Notes under the pieces: generated by a model | What the model saw: the letters and a program-made list of their open reading frames with translations, nothing else | The model's database searches: none | What the model was told of the DNA's origin: nothing | Shown: piece by piece, positions 30,431 through 42,990 of the stretch | How the letters are laid out: every line of letters starts with the position of its first letter | How positions within the stretch are numbered: position 1 is the first letter of the stretch | Program-made: the position numbers and the translations under genes | Origin: Lycocorax pyrrhopterus obiensis | Taxonomy: Eukaryota; Chordata; Aves; Passeriformes; Paradisaeidae | Reading direction: 5' to 3' | DNA: 64,000 bases | Assembly (NCBI GenBank): GCA_014706295.1 | Contig: JACSVZ010000004.1 | Span: forward strand, 2,980,138-3,044,137

Positions 30431-33400
30431 AGGCTCTGCACCGAACCTGGGAGGCGCAGGGGTGGCCGGCGATGCAGCCGCATCTGGAGCAGCACAGGGC
30501 AGCTTCAGCCCCTCTAAGGCCTGTGTTCTTCACATGCGTTAATAAGTCACTGTCCCTTTTTGCACTGCCGTTGCATGTTTTATCAAAACCTCTTTACAAG
30601 CGTTAATCACATTTCACAACATTCTTTGGGCACAGTAAATATTTCTATGCTCTACTGGCTGCTGGGAAGTGGGCATGGAGAGACTGCCATGCGCCTGGGA
30701 TCTCAGAGCAAGCAACCTGTTAAAGCTGGAAGAATTCACAGTACAGGAGCCTACTTTCTGGTCAACCACTTTTAACAAGGTCTCACTGAATATCGAATTG
30801 TATTGCTGACACTTTAGTTGTTGATGTTCTCAGGTTTATTCCTAGCAAAGCCCTGGCCTTTTCAACAGCATCAGAGAGAGCACCAGCACTGCAACGCTAC
30901 ACATCATTCCAGACTCTCACATAGGGCACTGCTAAACCTTACAAGTCTTAACAGCTCCTTGTAATCAGCTCGGGAATTTAAATCTCCACTAAACACATAT
31001 TATCCGACATTATTTCATTACTAAGGGCATAGTATAATACACTGACCAAAGTTTATCTTCCAACCAGCTCAAAGGACAGAGTGAACAATCTGCAAATGGA
31101 CTGTGAGATCACCGAAACGTTCTGTGCAGGGGTGTGTGTGCAGGACTTGGGACAAGCTGGGAGGTGCTACTGCAGACATCTCGATGTTAAAGGTGTTCCG
31201 TGCCTATGGATTACTGGAATAACCGACAGGAATGTGTGCCTTTCATTTGGACAGCATCAGAATAGAGCTGAAGCCCCAGAGGAACTGAAATTGCACTCTT
31301 GTCCCTTTTTCTCCCCACAATAAGATGAAGAAAAGCCCCTCATGCTCCACACATCTTCGGGGTTTTAGTTACGTTCAGTTCCTTACAAAAAGTCGATAAG
31401 CTGGGCTGGCTGCAATAGGAAATACTGAGCACTGGTTACACAGGGTTTGGGTTTCCTCTGCTCTCTCGCACTGCTGGTGAGGTAACGTAATCTGCAGTTG
31501 AATCTACCACATAACTTGCTGTACGAGCTGTTGTTTCTGCGGGGGCCATCGCCGAAGTTTCCACTTCCCTTTCTCTGTTACTTTGTGTATCTGTGAAACA
31601 ATGCCCGTTCTGTTTGATGTTTGCCATCAGAAATCCAGTGAATCCTTTGAAATGTGCTCTCCTCTCTGGTGCAGTCATTCTCTTTAGGCACTCCATGGAA
31701 GGTGACCAGATGTGCAGGAATACCCCAGATGACAAACTTCATTTAGCAGACAGCAATTAATTCTCTGCTGAATACAAAAATTGATTTCTTAACATTTTTC
31801 ACATTTGTGCTTTTATTTTTCCCTACCCCAGTGAAACAAAAAGCTCCAACCACCCCAATTCCTTACTCTGTTGTGAAGAATAATGATCACAAGCCACAAT
31901 AAATAGGACTGTGCCACATATGGCGCTGCATATATGTACCCAGCCAAGTCAGAGTAGACACAGGGACAAACCAACACTAGCACCAGCTAACTATGAAATT
32001 GCAAATTAGATTTACTTCTGAAGTAGGGCACAGGTTAATAAGAGTTTGGGAAGCTGTTTCATCTCAGAGAAATAACAGCTTCCATGTCTGAATGCACATT
32101 TAATCTGTGCCACTGTCCGGGCAGCGTGGCAGAGGTAGCAACCCATGGCTGAAGGGTGCAAGGGCAGAGGGAAGAAGTGTGTCTGCTCCAGCTCTGCGGG
32201 AGGTGCAGGGGGACTTTCTGCTTCCCGTGTGGCGGGCTGAGGTCACTGCTGCTGTGGTGTCGCCTGCTGCCGTTGTGTCACCATCTGCAGCCGAGTGTCT
32301 GCACGTGTACCCGTCTGACTGGATGAGCAGGCTCGGGACCCCTGCCTGGTTCCTATCTGGGATCGCAGCGATGATTTATAACCCCCTATCGCATTCTGTC
32401 CTGTCCCTCCTCCTGCCTTCAGGGGTTTTTCATGGTTTGTCTTGAACACCACGAACCACTGGATGGTTAGAGGGGCCTCGCTTGTCTCTCGCTAACAGGA
32501 GCATAATGCAGGGAGCAGTATCAGATGCCAGTAGGGGGACATTATTTATGTACCTTTAGGGCTGAATTCTGCCTGTGAAAAGAGAGGTTTATATTATCCT
32601 GTTAGAGAAATCAGCTGCAGAATTTCCTTCAGCTTGGGCTATAGTGCTCTACCAGAGCAGCCAAGGAAAAGCCACAAGCACAGACTGGCTCAACCTGTAA
32701 CAAATTTCCTCAGTCCTGTCCACCCTGGGGCAGCATCCTGACCCACTAACTCGTGTTTTTGAGGTTGAACTGTGCTGGTTCCTGGTTCCGCTCAGGTGAT
32801 CTGCCCTGCCCTGCTCCCATGTCTCTCCTCCCCAGGCCACAAAAGGCCCGTGCCAGAGGAGGTCTGGGGAATGAGGGGATAAGAGGACAGAGGGTGGGAG
32901 GGAGAGAGAAAGCAAGCTGCAGTGGCTGCAGTCAGGTGTAAGAAGGGAAAGGAAGAAGGAAAACCAGCACAGATGATGGAGGAGGAATGTTAGAACTGCA
33001 TGAGCTCAGATTTTGCATTGCAGTACGGAGCCCCCATTCCCCCCTGCCGCGGGGCTGTCAGTGGGACTGGGATGGGACCGCCTGAAGACAGCAGAGACCT
33101 GCATAGGATCCATTCTGCCTTTCTTTTGTGCCCTTATTTTTTATGAAATCGTCCATATTTTTAAGCTATATAACCACACCACATGGTCACAGGGCAAAGG
33201 AAGGCTTCAGGGGTGCTATTTGACACTCTATCACAATTTTACCCTGGAAATGTCTTTCTTTCCCCTGTGTAACAGTTCTTGAACCAAAGGTAGGAGGAAC
33301 TGGGCTCCTGACCCAGAACTGCCTCCCCATAAAGCTGTCATGTTAGCACAGCAGTGTTCAGAAATCATTTGACCCCTGCTGAGTCCTTTTCCCTGGACTA

Positions 33401-34607
33401 TGTATAAAATGAAAAAAAACCCCAGGTATTTATTTGCCCTCCTGCCTTCCTCTGCCGTTCCTTTCCCCTCCCCCTTCTCAGTGTCTGGTCCATGGAGTGG
33501 GAAGCTGGCAGGCTGATAGATGCACAGCAGCCTCAGAAGAAGGTCAGGCACCAGGAACACACAACATTGCAACTGGCTGTTTGGATACTGGGAGTGCTGG
33601 GGAACAAACACCGATTTTAGCTTATCAACAGCAGCGTGACTCTCTGGCCTTGCTCACAGTCCTCCCATGTGCATAATTTCTCTGCAGGACTTGTCAGCTA
33701 CCAGTGTTTTTAGACAATACAACCAGGCTATTTAGGATGTGTTGGCATCACACCTAAAATGGTGTCAACAAATTCTTCCTATTAGTTCTTGATTTAGGAA
33801 GTAAAGGGCAAGGGAGAAGTAAGTTGCTGATGGACCTGTGGTGCCCCTGGGAGGAAAAGTACAAATGTACCCATACTCAGATGTAATATGATGTCAGAAA
33901 AATAATCGTGGAGAGGAAAATGGTATTTTGGAACTGTTTAATAGAGCTGGTCCACTATTACACATTGCTTAAGGGAATTTACTGGTCTGTGAATCACCAG
34001 GAACCGGCTGATGTCCGGCTCTGGCTCTCACTTTGTCTGGACATCTGGCTGTGCTTTCACATCCTACAGTGAGGGGAGTGGAGCCTGAGGTTTCACACTG
34101 GTCCCAATCACAGGCAGGAGACAAGAGGTACAGGCAGGGTGGAGTGTCAAGAGCACTTGGATGTGAAGTGATAGCAGGATGCTCGGGGAGAAGATGTCCA
34201 ACCCTGGTGAGCTAAATCTCTTTTGGGAAACTCCTAGAAGGAGATGTAGCACCTTGTTCTGGTTCCTTTCTTCAAGCCTAGTTTGCTTCAGTATTGCTGT
34301 GAGCACACCTGTGTTTTTAGGGCAACTGTCACCCAAATTTGAAGTAGAAAATTATGTTGAGCAGGACATGAAACACTGTAATGAGCAGGTTACCTATTAA
34401 CTTTGATATCCTTTTTTACTTTACATCATTGCCATGGTTCAGATCTTGATTTCACAACATTTTGGAAAACTGACAATACCACATTTTGTATTGTACGAGT
34501 AGCCGTGGAGGAAGCAGAGGGGTTTGGGAGTTGGAGTTTCTGGGACACAAGCCTCTGGAAGCAGGGTAATACTGCCAGCTTAGGACAGCAACTGAACAGA
34601 TTTGCTA
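30431..34607. other. Intergenic sequence upstream of RAB1A
   Basis: Past the CpG island the sequence becomes moderately A+T-rich. I see no exon with paired splice sites, no recognised protein and no clear repeat. An open frame of 112 codons on the plus strand (32107-32445) resembles nothing I know. Confidence 0.5.
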
Positions 34608-34760
34608 AAATCATGGAAAAAAGAAGGTTGGAAGAGACTCCAAGAGATTATCTAGTCAGTTCCTCTGCTTCAGCTGCATCTATTTGAATCTCAATAGCGA
34701 TATTCTTGAAAACGTCCAGATATGACAATTCCACTGTTCCCACAGGCCATTTATGACAGC
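34608..34760 (-). repeat. Degraded CR1 LINE 3' fragment
   Basis: The segment tcatggaaaaaagaaggttgg, followed by agagactccaagagattatc and tagtcagttcctctgc, is the reverse complement of a CR1 3' end (the ...ggttggaagagacctccaagatcatctagtccaa... block). Divergence is high, so it is an old copy. Boundaries are approximate. Confidence 0.55.
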
Positions 34761-37700
34761 ACCCACAAGAAAGGTAAAAAAAGCTCACTGCTAAAATGAT
34801 TCCAAGGATAAATTAAGCAACTTAGGCTTTTACTTAAGGTTGCTGGTAAATTCAGTACACTTTAGTTCATCTGTTACACCCTGGGCATCTTTTCAATCAT
34901 AATCTTCAGTGCCACAAGTGATAAAGAAGACACAGCTCGAGCTAATATGCTGAGTTTCTGTGGCTCTGTGCCAGCTGAGGATGTGGCCTGTTTGTTTTTA
35001 TAATGGCAGCTCAGACTCTGGGCCACAACTCTGCAACAGGAGGTTGGACTTTGAGGGTGCTGTAGCCTGATGTCCTGCTTGCAGCACTCATCTCCTGCTA
35101 GCAAATGAACCCTTTGTTCCCCCTGCAGGCCTTGGTTCACTTCCCCACAGACATCGGGGCAGAGTCCTGCTAGACAGCACACTTGAACAGGGCCCAGAAA
35201 CAGAAGGTTTGCTGAAGTGGGGGTCAGAGTACTCCCTGCAGGTGCTGCCCAGGGCTGTCTTCTCCCTCTGACTCACGCATTTTGCAACACAGCGGAGATA
35301 GCAGGGTAGTGCTCCCTGGAATTTGGCCGCTCTGCTCTTTGCCTAGGTATCTGTTTGCTTAAGAGTTCGATTCATCAACCAATTACCATCCAAATGCTCT
35401 GGCACGTACTCACCCAGCTGGGCTGGCATCTCCCTGCCTGGCACCGGATGTTATTGAACGCTGACATTGATCTAATACTGAAGGTTGTTTTATTGGGTTT
35501 TGTAGGTGCCTTTGACGCCAGAGTTCTGGAAGGCAGTTTCACCCTGGTAAGCTGAAAAGCTTGTATGTTCTTATGCATGTGCATGGCATCCAGAAGTGGC
35601 AAAAGGATACACTTCTAATGAAAAGCAGCAAATTAAATCAATGGCTGTACTTTCTTTCGGCTTCCATTCTACTGTCACATCCCTTTTCTTCCCTGTCAGC
35701 TTCTGTGCCACCAGGCTCTCTTCTGACCTCTTCCTCTTTCAAAAACTTTCTTCTTAATTTTTCTTTGCTCATGATCCTCCTCTGTTTGCTCATCCTGTTT
35801 ACACACCTGCCCTGCACAGCATCTTCCATCGTTTCTGTATTACACACTTACAGAGGCCTGCAACGTGTGATTCAACAACAGAATGCCTCCCTTGTCTCAC
35901 GGCCTGACGTTGACAATATCATTTCACACTTTCCATGATCGAAATTTTGAATCTCTTTGTGGTTTTTAGACTTTCTTGGCCCTTGACATTTTGTTCTCAC
36001 CCTATTCATCCCTTGGAATCTCCGTCTAACTTGGTTTGGGGCGCTCATGAGCAGGCCTGTGGAACTGCTTGCATGTAACAATTTAGCTGTCAGGAGATGC
36101 ATGTACAATTTAGTGTCAGGAGAGAGAGTCTCAGACCTCTGTAATGACATTTGGGTCTGCAGTTGCATTATTAAACCGTGTTCTGGAATTATCTGTTTCC
36201 ATGGTGGCTACAAATGCAGGAAGGAGGAGCCACCTCCCACACTACCCAGGAACAAATGCGTATCTTCAGGAGGAAAGGACAAACAACTTTTGCCAAGCTC
36301 CACAGGCACTTTCCTCTCCCCACAGGCTTAATCTGGAGTCCTGCCAAGGTAATGGTTAGACACAGGCTTTGGGAAATACTGTTACAGCTCAAAGATGCAG
36401 CACTAACTAGACACTCAAGACACAGAACATACTGTTCAGGGCTGGGGCTTCCACAGCCTTGCAAGCAAAGAAGTCTTTCTGAAAACTCTCAGAATTCTTT
36501 CTTATGACTGCGTTTTTCTTGTCCATACTTTCTTTTCAGTTTCTTGATATATTTCATGTTTAAAAATGGCAACAGAGAAAAAAAAAAAGCAGGCACCAAG
36601 GCCACTTAGTTTACCCAAAGTTCTGAATAAAATCTCTGTTTGATGTTGTATCTTTCTGTAAACAGGTACATTTCAGCTCAAGAGTTTTACTTCGTTAAGT
36701 ATTATGGGATTTGGGGAGATTTGCAAATAAGCTTACATAATTGGTTTATCCTATCAGTAATGTTGATAACTGCATACCTTGGTTGGCTGGCAGACTAAAC
36801 TTTGAGTCGTCATACACTAAATTAAACTAACAATCAACAGAAAACCAGATGGGATTCATCTTTTATTATTGTTATTCAGCAAGAACCCTTAAATGTAACA
36901 AGAGCTCAAGGTAAAAAGCTCATGCCCTGCTTCAATTAAGAGACTCAAATGCCTTTGTCTTCACCCTAACATAGGCCAGACAGAACTAAGTGAGGTTAGC
37001 TTACAGGCCTCTCAATGACAACCTTTATTTAAAATCCTTCTGATGTCTGTTCAGGATTAGGCATCATCCCTATTATTTCAAACAGAAGCTCATCATTTGT
37101 ATCATACGAGGTTGCACGGCTACAGTCCTGTGAGGAGCATGGTACAGATCAGTCTAGTAAGTCTTTGAAGAAGCAAAGAACTGTCTTTGAACGGTGAGAT
37201 AATGTGATTTTTGCTAGCAGATTTTGAAAAAAATAAAATTTAAAAAGGCTTCATTCCGCTTAAAACATTAATCAGTTAATTCAAGAGGTAAAACTCTTCA
37301 CAGTGGTAAAGCCAATATGAAAATCAAGCATTCAGTGGGTCCACAAATGGTGAGGAACCCAGCCTCTGCTTTACTAAGACAGGTACCCCTCTCGGCTTCA
37401 ACAAACAGGCAACACATCCTATTTTACACAACTTAACACTTGTAAATTTTGAAGACCCATCTGTGAGTAAAAATGAGTCCAGACAGGAAACCTTTGCCTG
37501 GATTGTACAAAGCCAAAATTAGGAAATTACACCCAGGATTCAGCAAAGTGTGGAAAATTTCCCATAGAATTCAAAGTTTTAATGATTGACTGAATTTGTT
37601 TTCCTTCTCTCAATTTCTTTTTCTCTTCTTCCTCTCTCTCTACCCCTCCCCCTTTTTGGTTTTTTAATTTTTTTTTTAAGATTGCACTGTGCCTGCACTG

Positions 37701-40700
37701 ACTTGGTACACCTATCCTATTTAGACACGCACAACCTGAATAAAGCAAGAAACTCTTAAATTCCATAGAGATGTTTCATTTTCAAGCTAAGAGACAGCAA
37801 CATTTAATTACTAGCAGGCTAATCTTGCAATCATCACTCACCACAACCACTCAACACATGGAAAGGTGCTAAATTGATTCTAAAAAGCACTGCGTAATGA
37901 CTGACAAACATAAAAAACAAACAAACAAGAAAGCAAAGCTGTTCAGATAAAGGACACGTTCTGAAATGTGGTGGAAAAGCGTGAATTAAGACTAAAATAT
38001 CCACAGTGGCAGGTAATTTAGATCTAGGTTGATTTCCAGGCATACCAAAATGTTTCTCCCAAATTTCAAAGGCTGCTTACCACACCTATTAGTCACCTAT
38101 GGATTTTTTCTGTATGAGGCATTCTTCCGTGGCTGGAAGGGTAGCTGCACTAATTCATCAATATGATCCTTTTCATGAGACCAACCACAGCATGGATTGG
38201 CACTGATGGAGCAGCTCTCCAGTTTCTTCCTAAAAGCAAGCAAAAGGAGAGAGAACAGGTACAATTTCAGGAGCTATAAATTCACCATTACCTATTTACA
38301 TTCCATTTGCTATTGTGAAAAATAATTACAAACAATATTATTTGAGATAAGGTACTGAAATTATTTGTTCCGTTTACCTTAAGAAAAAAAGCTTTCCAAG
38401 GATCAAGTAATTCATAGTTAAATGCAAGTCATGGTTAAATGCAGTCGCTCCCTACACTGCCTGCGTTGCCTATATTGATTAACTAATGAGATTCCTTTTG
38501 TACCATGCAAAATGGGTGACATTTTGAGTACATGAGATTAACTATTTAAATTTGCCTGTTTTCTAACACAATATTGCCCTGTTTAATATGCATTCCATAT
38601 CCGAGCTCTTACGTCCAAATACAAACTCCGCTAAAATGTGTGGTTCAAAGGACATAGCAATATCGTACCTAAATCAAGAGCATCCAAACCTCATGTGGGG
38701 CAGAAAGCCATGGGGGATTATTATGTGTGATGGGATTTGAAGAAAAAAAAATCAGGACAACTACATTTGCTTTACTTTTTGATATCCATGAGACCTCCCC
38801 ATGGAAGAGATAGAGCACACAAGGGAACAAGGGTGACAGCTTCCGCAGTGATGACCTTTCACTGCTTTTTTTTTGTTCTGATACTCTGGTTCAGAAAGAA
38901 CAATGGACTACTGTGCTTTCTACCGACACATAATTAACAATATCAGAGATCCCAGCCCTCCTCGTTAATTCAAAACAGTGTCTGATCTTTTCTAGAGTGT
39001 GCCCAGTGTAACACGTGATGAATTGAATGAGCACCCCACTCTGAGCAGCTATTTTGAAAGGCACCCAGTTCTACAAAACTATGACACATTCTCCCCCAAA
39101 TCCTGCTTTGACTAGTCATTCAAAATTGTGCAGAAAAACCATCTGCCCTATTTTAGTGGTTACATTTTATGCTCTAAGTCATAAATCTCAAAGATTACTG
39201 AGGAGGATGCAGCCTATCTAAAATAAGAGGACAAGGGGAGACTTTGCAGTGGCAACATGTACTGTTGCAATGTACACTGCAGACACAGGAGCAGAGAGAA
39301 CTAACAGCCCCTGGAAACACTTTGTATTCAGGGATACAACACAACCTGCCACAGATCTTTCTTATAAAAGCTGAAGCAATGCATCTTCATTTTCTTTTGG
39401 TGGGCAGTCACTGTACATGACAAAAAGAGCTACATGAAACAAGCTGTGGACACGGCATTTAGTCCAGCTATAGCTTTTTCAGTCCTGATAAACCTACTAA
39501 ACTGAGTCAGAAATTACTCATTCTTCTCCATTACATTGCTCCAAAGCAGTTGGCTGCAGAGAACCAAGATACTGGCCTAGGATAATGAGATAGGAGAGAG
39601 TATTCCAAGAAAGTTCCAACTATACCTTTATGGTTATTGCCATTTTGCCAAGTCCAAACCCATTTCTCCTGCTCACTGGGCTATATCCCAAAGGACAGTC
39701 TGGCATGCATCCAGTGAGAGACAGGCCCTGAGAGAAAAAACACGGGGCACATGCAGTTTGTCTAGTAAGTAATGTCTGTTAAATGTTTGAGGCAAGGCTC
39801 ATGTTAATACCCACCACGTGCTTAATAACTGAGAGTGATAACAGGGAATGACAGCATAAAAATGCTGCACTTTGCCCTTCATTGTATCTAGACGTGTATG
39901 AGTCACTCAGTACTTCAGACTCCTTCCCTTAGCTGAGCCAAAAGCCAGTTTTTATTAATTTCATTTATTTTATTAATTTTAAACACAAAAAGTGTTCAAG
40001 ACAGAGCTGACCTGCAGAAAATGATCCTCTGTTTTATAAGAAGATCCTGTCGGCCTTTCCAAACAAACGGATGGCTCCATTTGGCAACAATGTTCTTAAG
40101 AATCCATTTACATTTTTAAATTAGTTTATTGTGATAGTTAATAGTTAATTATTAATAGTAGCTAATTATTCTAGTTAACTTTTAAAAAAAAAAGCTATTG
40201 ATATAAAAATGGAGACTGAAGCAACATCATGACCATTTAAGTTTCATGTTCACTGAAAGAGTAGTAATTGCTGACATAACCCGCTCAGATAAAGATGTTT
40301 CCTTTCACTAGAGCAGCACCTGTATGGGCACTATAATGCTTGCAGAAATGTTAATTTGGCAGCAGTTTGCCTTCTAAAGCAAGCAAAATTCACTGTGTAT
40401 AGAACCTAGGAACCGTAATGACTTGGTTTCACTTTTGTTTCATAGTTGAACATCGCAACTGTGGAGCTGCAGGATGCAAAGGCTCCATCTTGCTGCAATA
40501 AAGAAGTCTCTGTAGACAAGCTTACAAAATAGGTCTCCCAGGAATATATTCGGATTAAGAAGGGAAGAAAAATGATATATAGATGGGCTATTAATTTAAC
40601 TGGATTGGCACAAATATGCCACTTCAGAGGAATATACTCCTTTTAACCAGAAATTTAAATACCAGAGATTTTAAAGGTGTGTCTGTTCAACTCTGAAAAA

Positions 40701-42739
40701 AATCCTTACGTTATATCAGAGGGAAAACTGACCAAACAAAAAGGAGGCATTTGAAGTTGGACTTTTGAACATGTATAAATGAGATGTATGAAAGGGAGTA
40801 AGGACAAATAAGGAACATCCAAATTTTGTGGGTGCTCAGGATGTTTTGGGAGACTTAGAGTTTCCTGGTGGGCTGCAGTCACATGCCACCCCTTCAGCAC
40901 TACAGATCACCTGCTGAACAGACCTGAACTTGTCTAGGTCCAGTTTGAGATAAATGGTGTTCTGCATGCAGAAAGCCACTCCTGTATCAGTCTACATCAG
41001 CAGCTGGGGAAGAAAGGAAGGAAAGGGGAACTTTCAGTGGTTTGATTTGATCTAATACATATTAAAATAAAAAGCCCTTTTGTTTTCTAAAGAATGCTGC
41101 TCTACAACTAGATAACAACGGATTGTAAATTACTGGATGTAAAGAGAAAATTTTGATATATTTATATTATACTGGCAATTTTTTTCTGCTTGCATGAAAC
41201 AAACAACAAAAAAGCATCCTTTTACTGACTTTTATACAGAATATTATCACATTCTGGCAGAACAAAATACATTACTCGAGAAACTGTCTCACAGTGAGTG
41301 ATGTCTTGTATCTCTGCCAATATTAGCTTTATGGACCAAGTAACAATATTAGGTTAATAACTGCTGATTGCTATTTGTGTACCAGGCTGTTCCAATACCA
41401 TGGTGATGAGCATGCTGTTGGTGTCTGGAACAGATGGACAGAACACAAGAGATCTTGGCCTCGATTTTAAGACAAATAGGATTACCTGTTTCATTAATGA
41501 TGCTACATGAAAGCACAGACAAGCCCACAATTCTATCTCCGTCTCCAGTAACTGACAGGAGGAAAAAGACACACAGCACACATTGGATGCACAAACAATT
41601 TACCCTAACTTTCAGGGAGAGCAAACCTTTGAATCACTTGTAAAGCCAATGCAGCTGCTTCATGCTGTTTAGAATGGAAACAAAATTCACCATCTTATTG
41701 TCAGCAACAAAACTCCTTTGTAGCTCTCTGCAAAGGTGATACCTCAGGCTGGAGATGAGGCAATTGCCTGCATCCTGCCCAACATCACTGATTCCCTATC
41801 TGCTGGTTTAAACACCCCTTACAAAGAAGTCATTGCAACAGCTTTCTGCCATTTGAGAACTGAAAGCACTATGAGTGACACTGGGCATCAACACTTTGAT
41901 ATGACAAAGAAACAGGGAGAAAAGTACACTTCAATTCCCTGATGTTGTTTCTTAAGCCCTACCACCAGCACCACATAGACACTTTATTCTGGATTCTCTT
42001 ATTCTTTCAAAGAAATGAGGAAGAAAGACCACGAGACAAAAGAAGGAGGACATATTTTCACTCTAGGTTGTGCAGTTCTGTTTAGAATTAAGCCTGTGAT
42101 ATTGGGGAAAAAATTACCTTGGGACAATCTCAGACACAGTAGAAGATATGATGCTGTGTACTATTGACAAGCTGGTTTTGAATGACTGAAAAAGCAGTTA
42201 TGTGGGGAAGAGAACTTGGACAGAGCACTGAGACCATAACAATAACAACTCCTTTCCTGTCTCAGTGAAAATCTAAAAGAGGAAACTGGAATCTACTGCT
42301 TTCATAAAAGAGCTGCCAATTTCCCGCTGATATCAGAAGCCAGTCATGTTTGGAAAGGAAATTACCTATTCCTGCATGGCAAAGTTAGCAGGTGCAGATG
42401 GCATGTGAACAAATTTCCCAACCATTGATCTGTCAAGGGCACAAAACAGAAACTACAAATGGTTTTAAGGACAATCACTCAGTTCCTGCCAGGTCATCCA
42501 CAGATTCTGAAAGCACTTTATTCAACTTGGCTGCCAAAAAGGTTTGAAATAAGGCCACCAACATAGGTGAGGTGTCAGACGACTGCAGTGATATATTCCC
42601 CTCTCACAAGACACACAAACAGAATTCTATAAATTTCAATGTCAACAAACACCAGCAGACACTGCAGCACCACAATCATTCCAACAAACGCAGTGGCAAC
42701 GCCTCGTCTTTAAATGCAATCATCTGCTAATGCAGCCAG
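34761..42739. other. A+T-rich gene desert, part 1
   Basis: I found no gene, RNA gene or recognisable element on either strand. Homopolymer runs of A or T up to about 10 are common. A short stretch at about 40,130-40,190 is made almost only of A and T, with repeated gttaat/attaac words. Possible conserved non-coding elements cannot be judged from one sequence. Confidence 0.5.
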
Positions 42740-42990
42740 AAGGGTTGCTCCGAAGTGGCCGCTGGCCCGCAGACAGCCCAGCAGAGCTGTCACAGGAGCT
42801 GCCAGAGCGAGCACGACCCGGCTCACGGCTCGTGTCTCGGCATGGAAGGAGGAACAGCCATGAAAAATGCTGAAAGTCTGAGGAAGCGAGATTTAGCAGC
42901 GCCTGCTGAAAGTGTCAAGCAAGGTCAGCGCTGCGGGCGGCTGCTCGCCGTGGCCTGCTGGCCGTCGGGCATCAAAGCCTCGCAGCTAAA
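42740..42990. promoter_or_regulatory. Isolated CpG-rich patch in the gene desert
   Basis: This stretch of roughly 250 bp has clearly higher G+C and about 15-20 CpG dinucleotides, in surroundings where CpG is rare. It contains words such as ggccgctggcccgc and gcgctgcgggcggctgctcgcc. A 113-codon open frame (42755-43096, +) starts in it but resembles nothing known. It could be a distal promoter of a non-coding RNA, an enhancer, or a CpG-rich repeat remnant. Confidence 0.35.
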
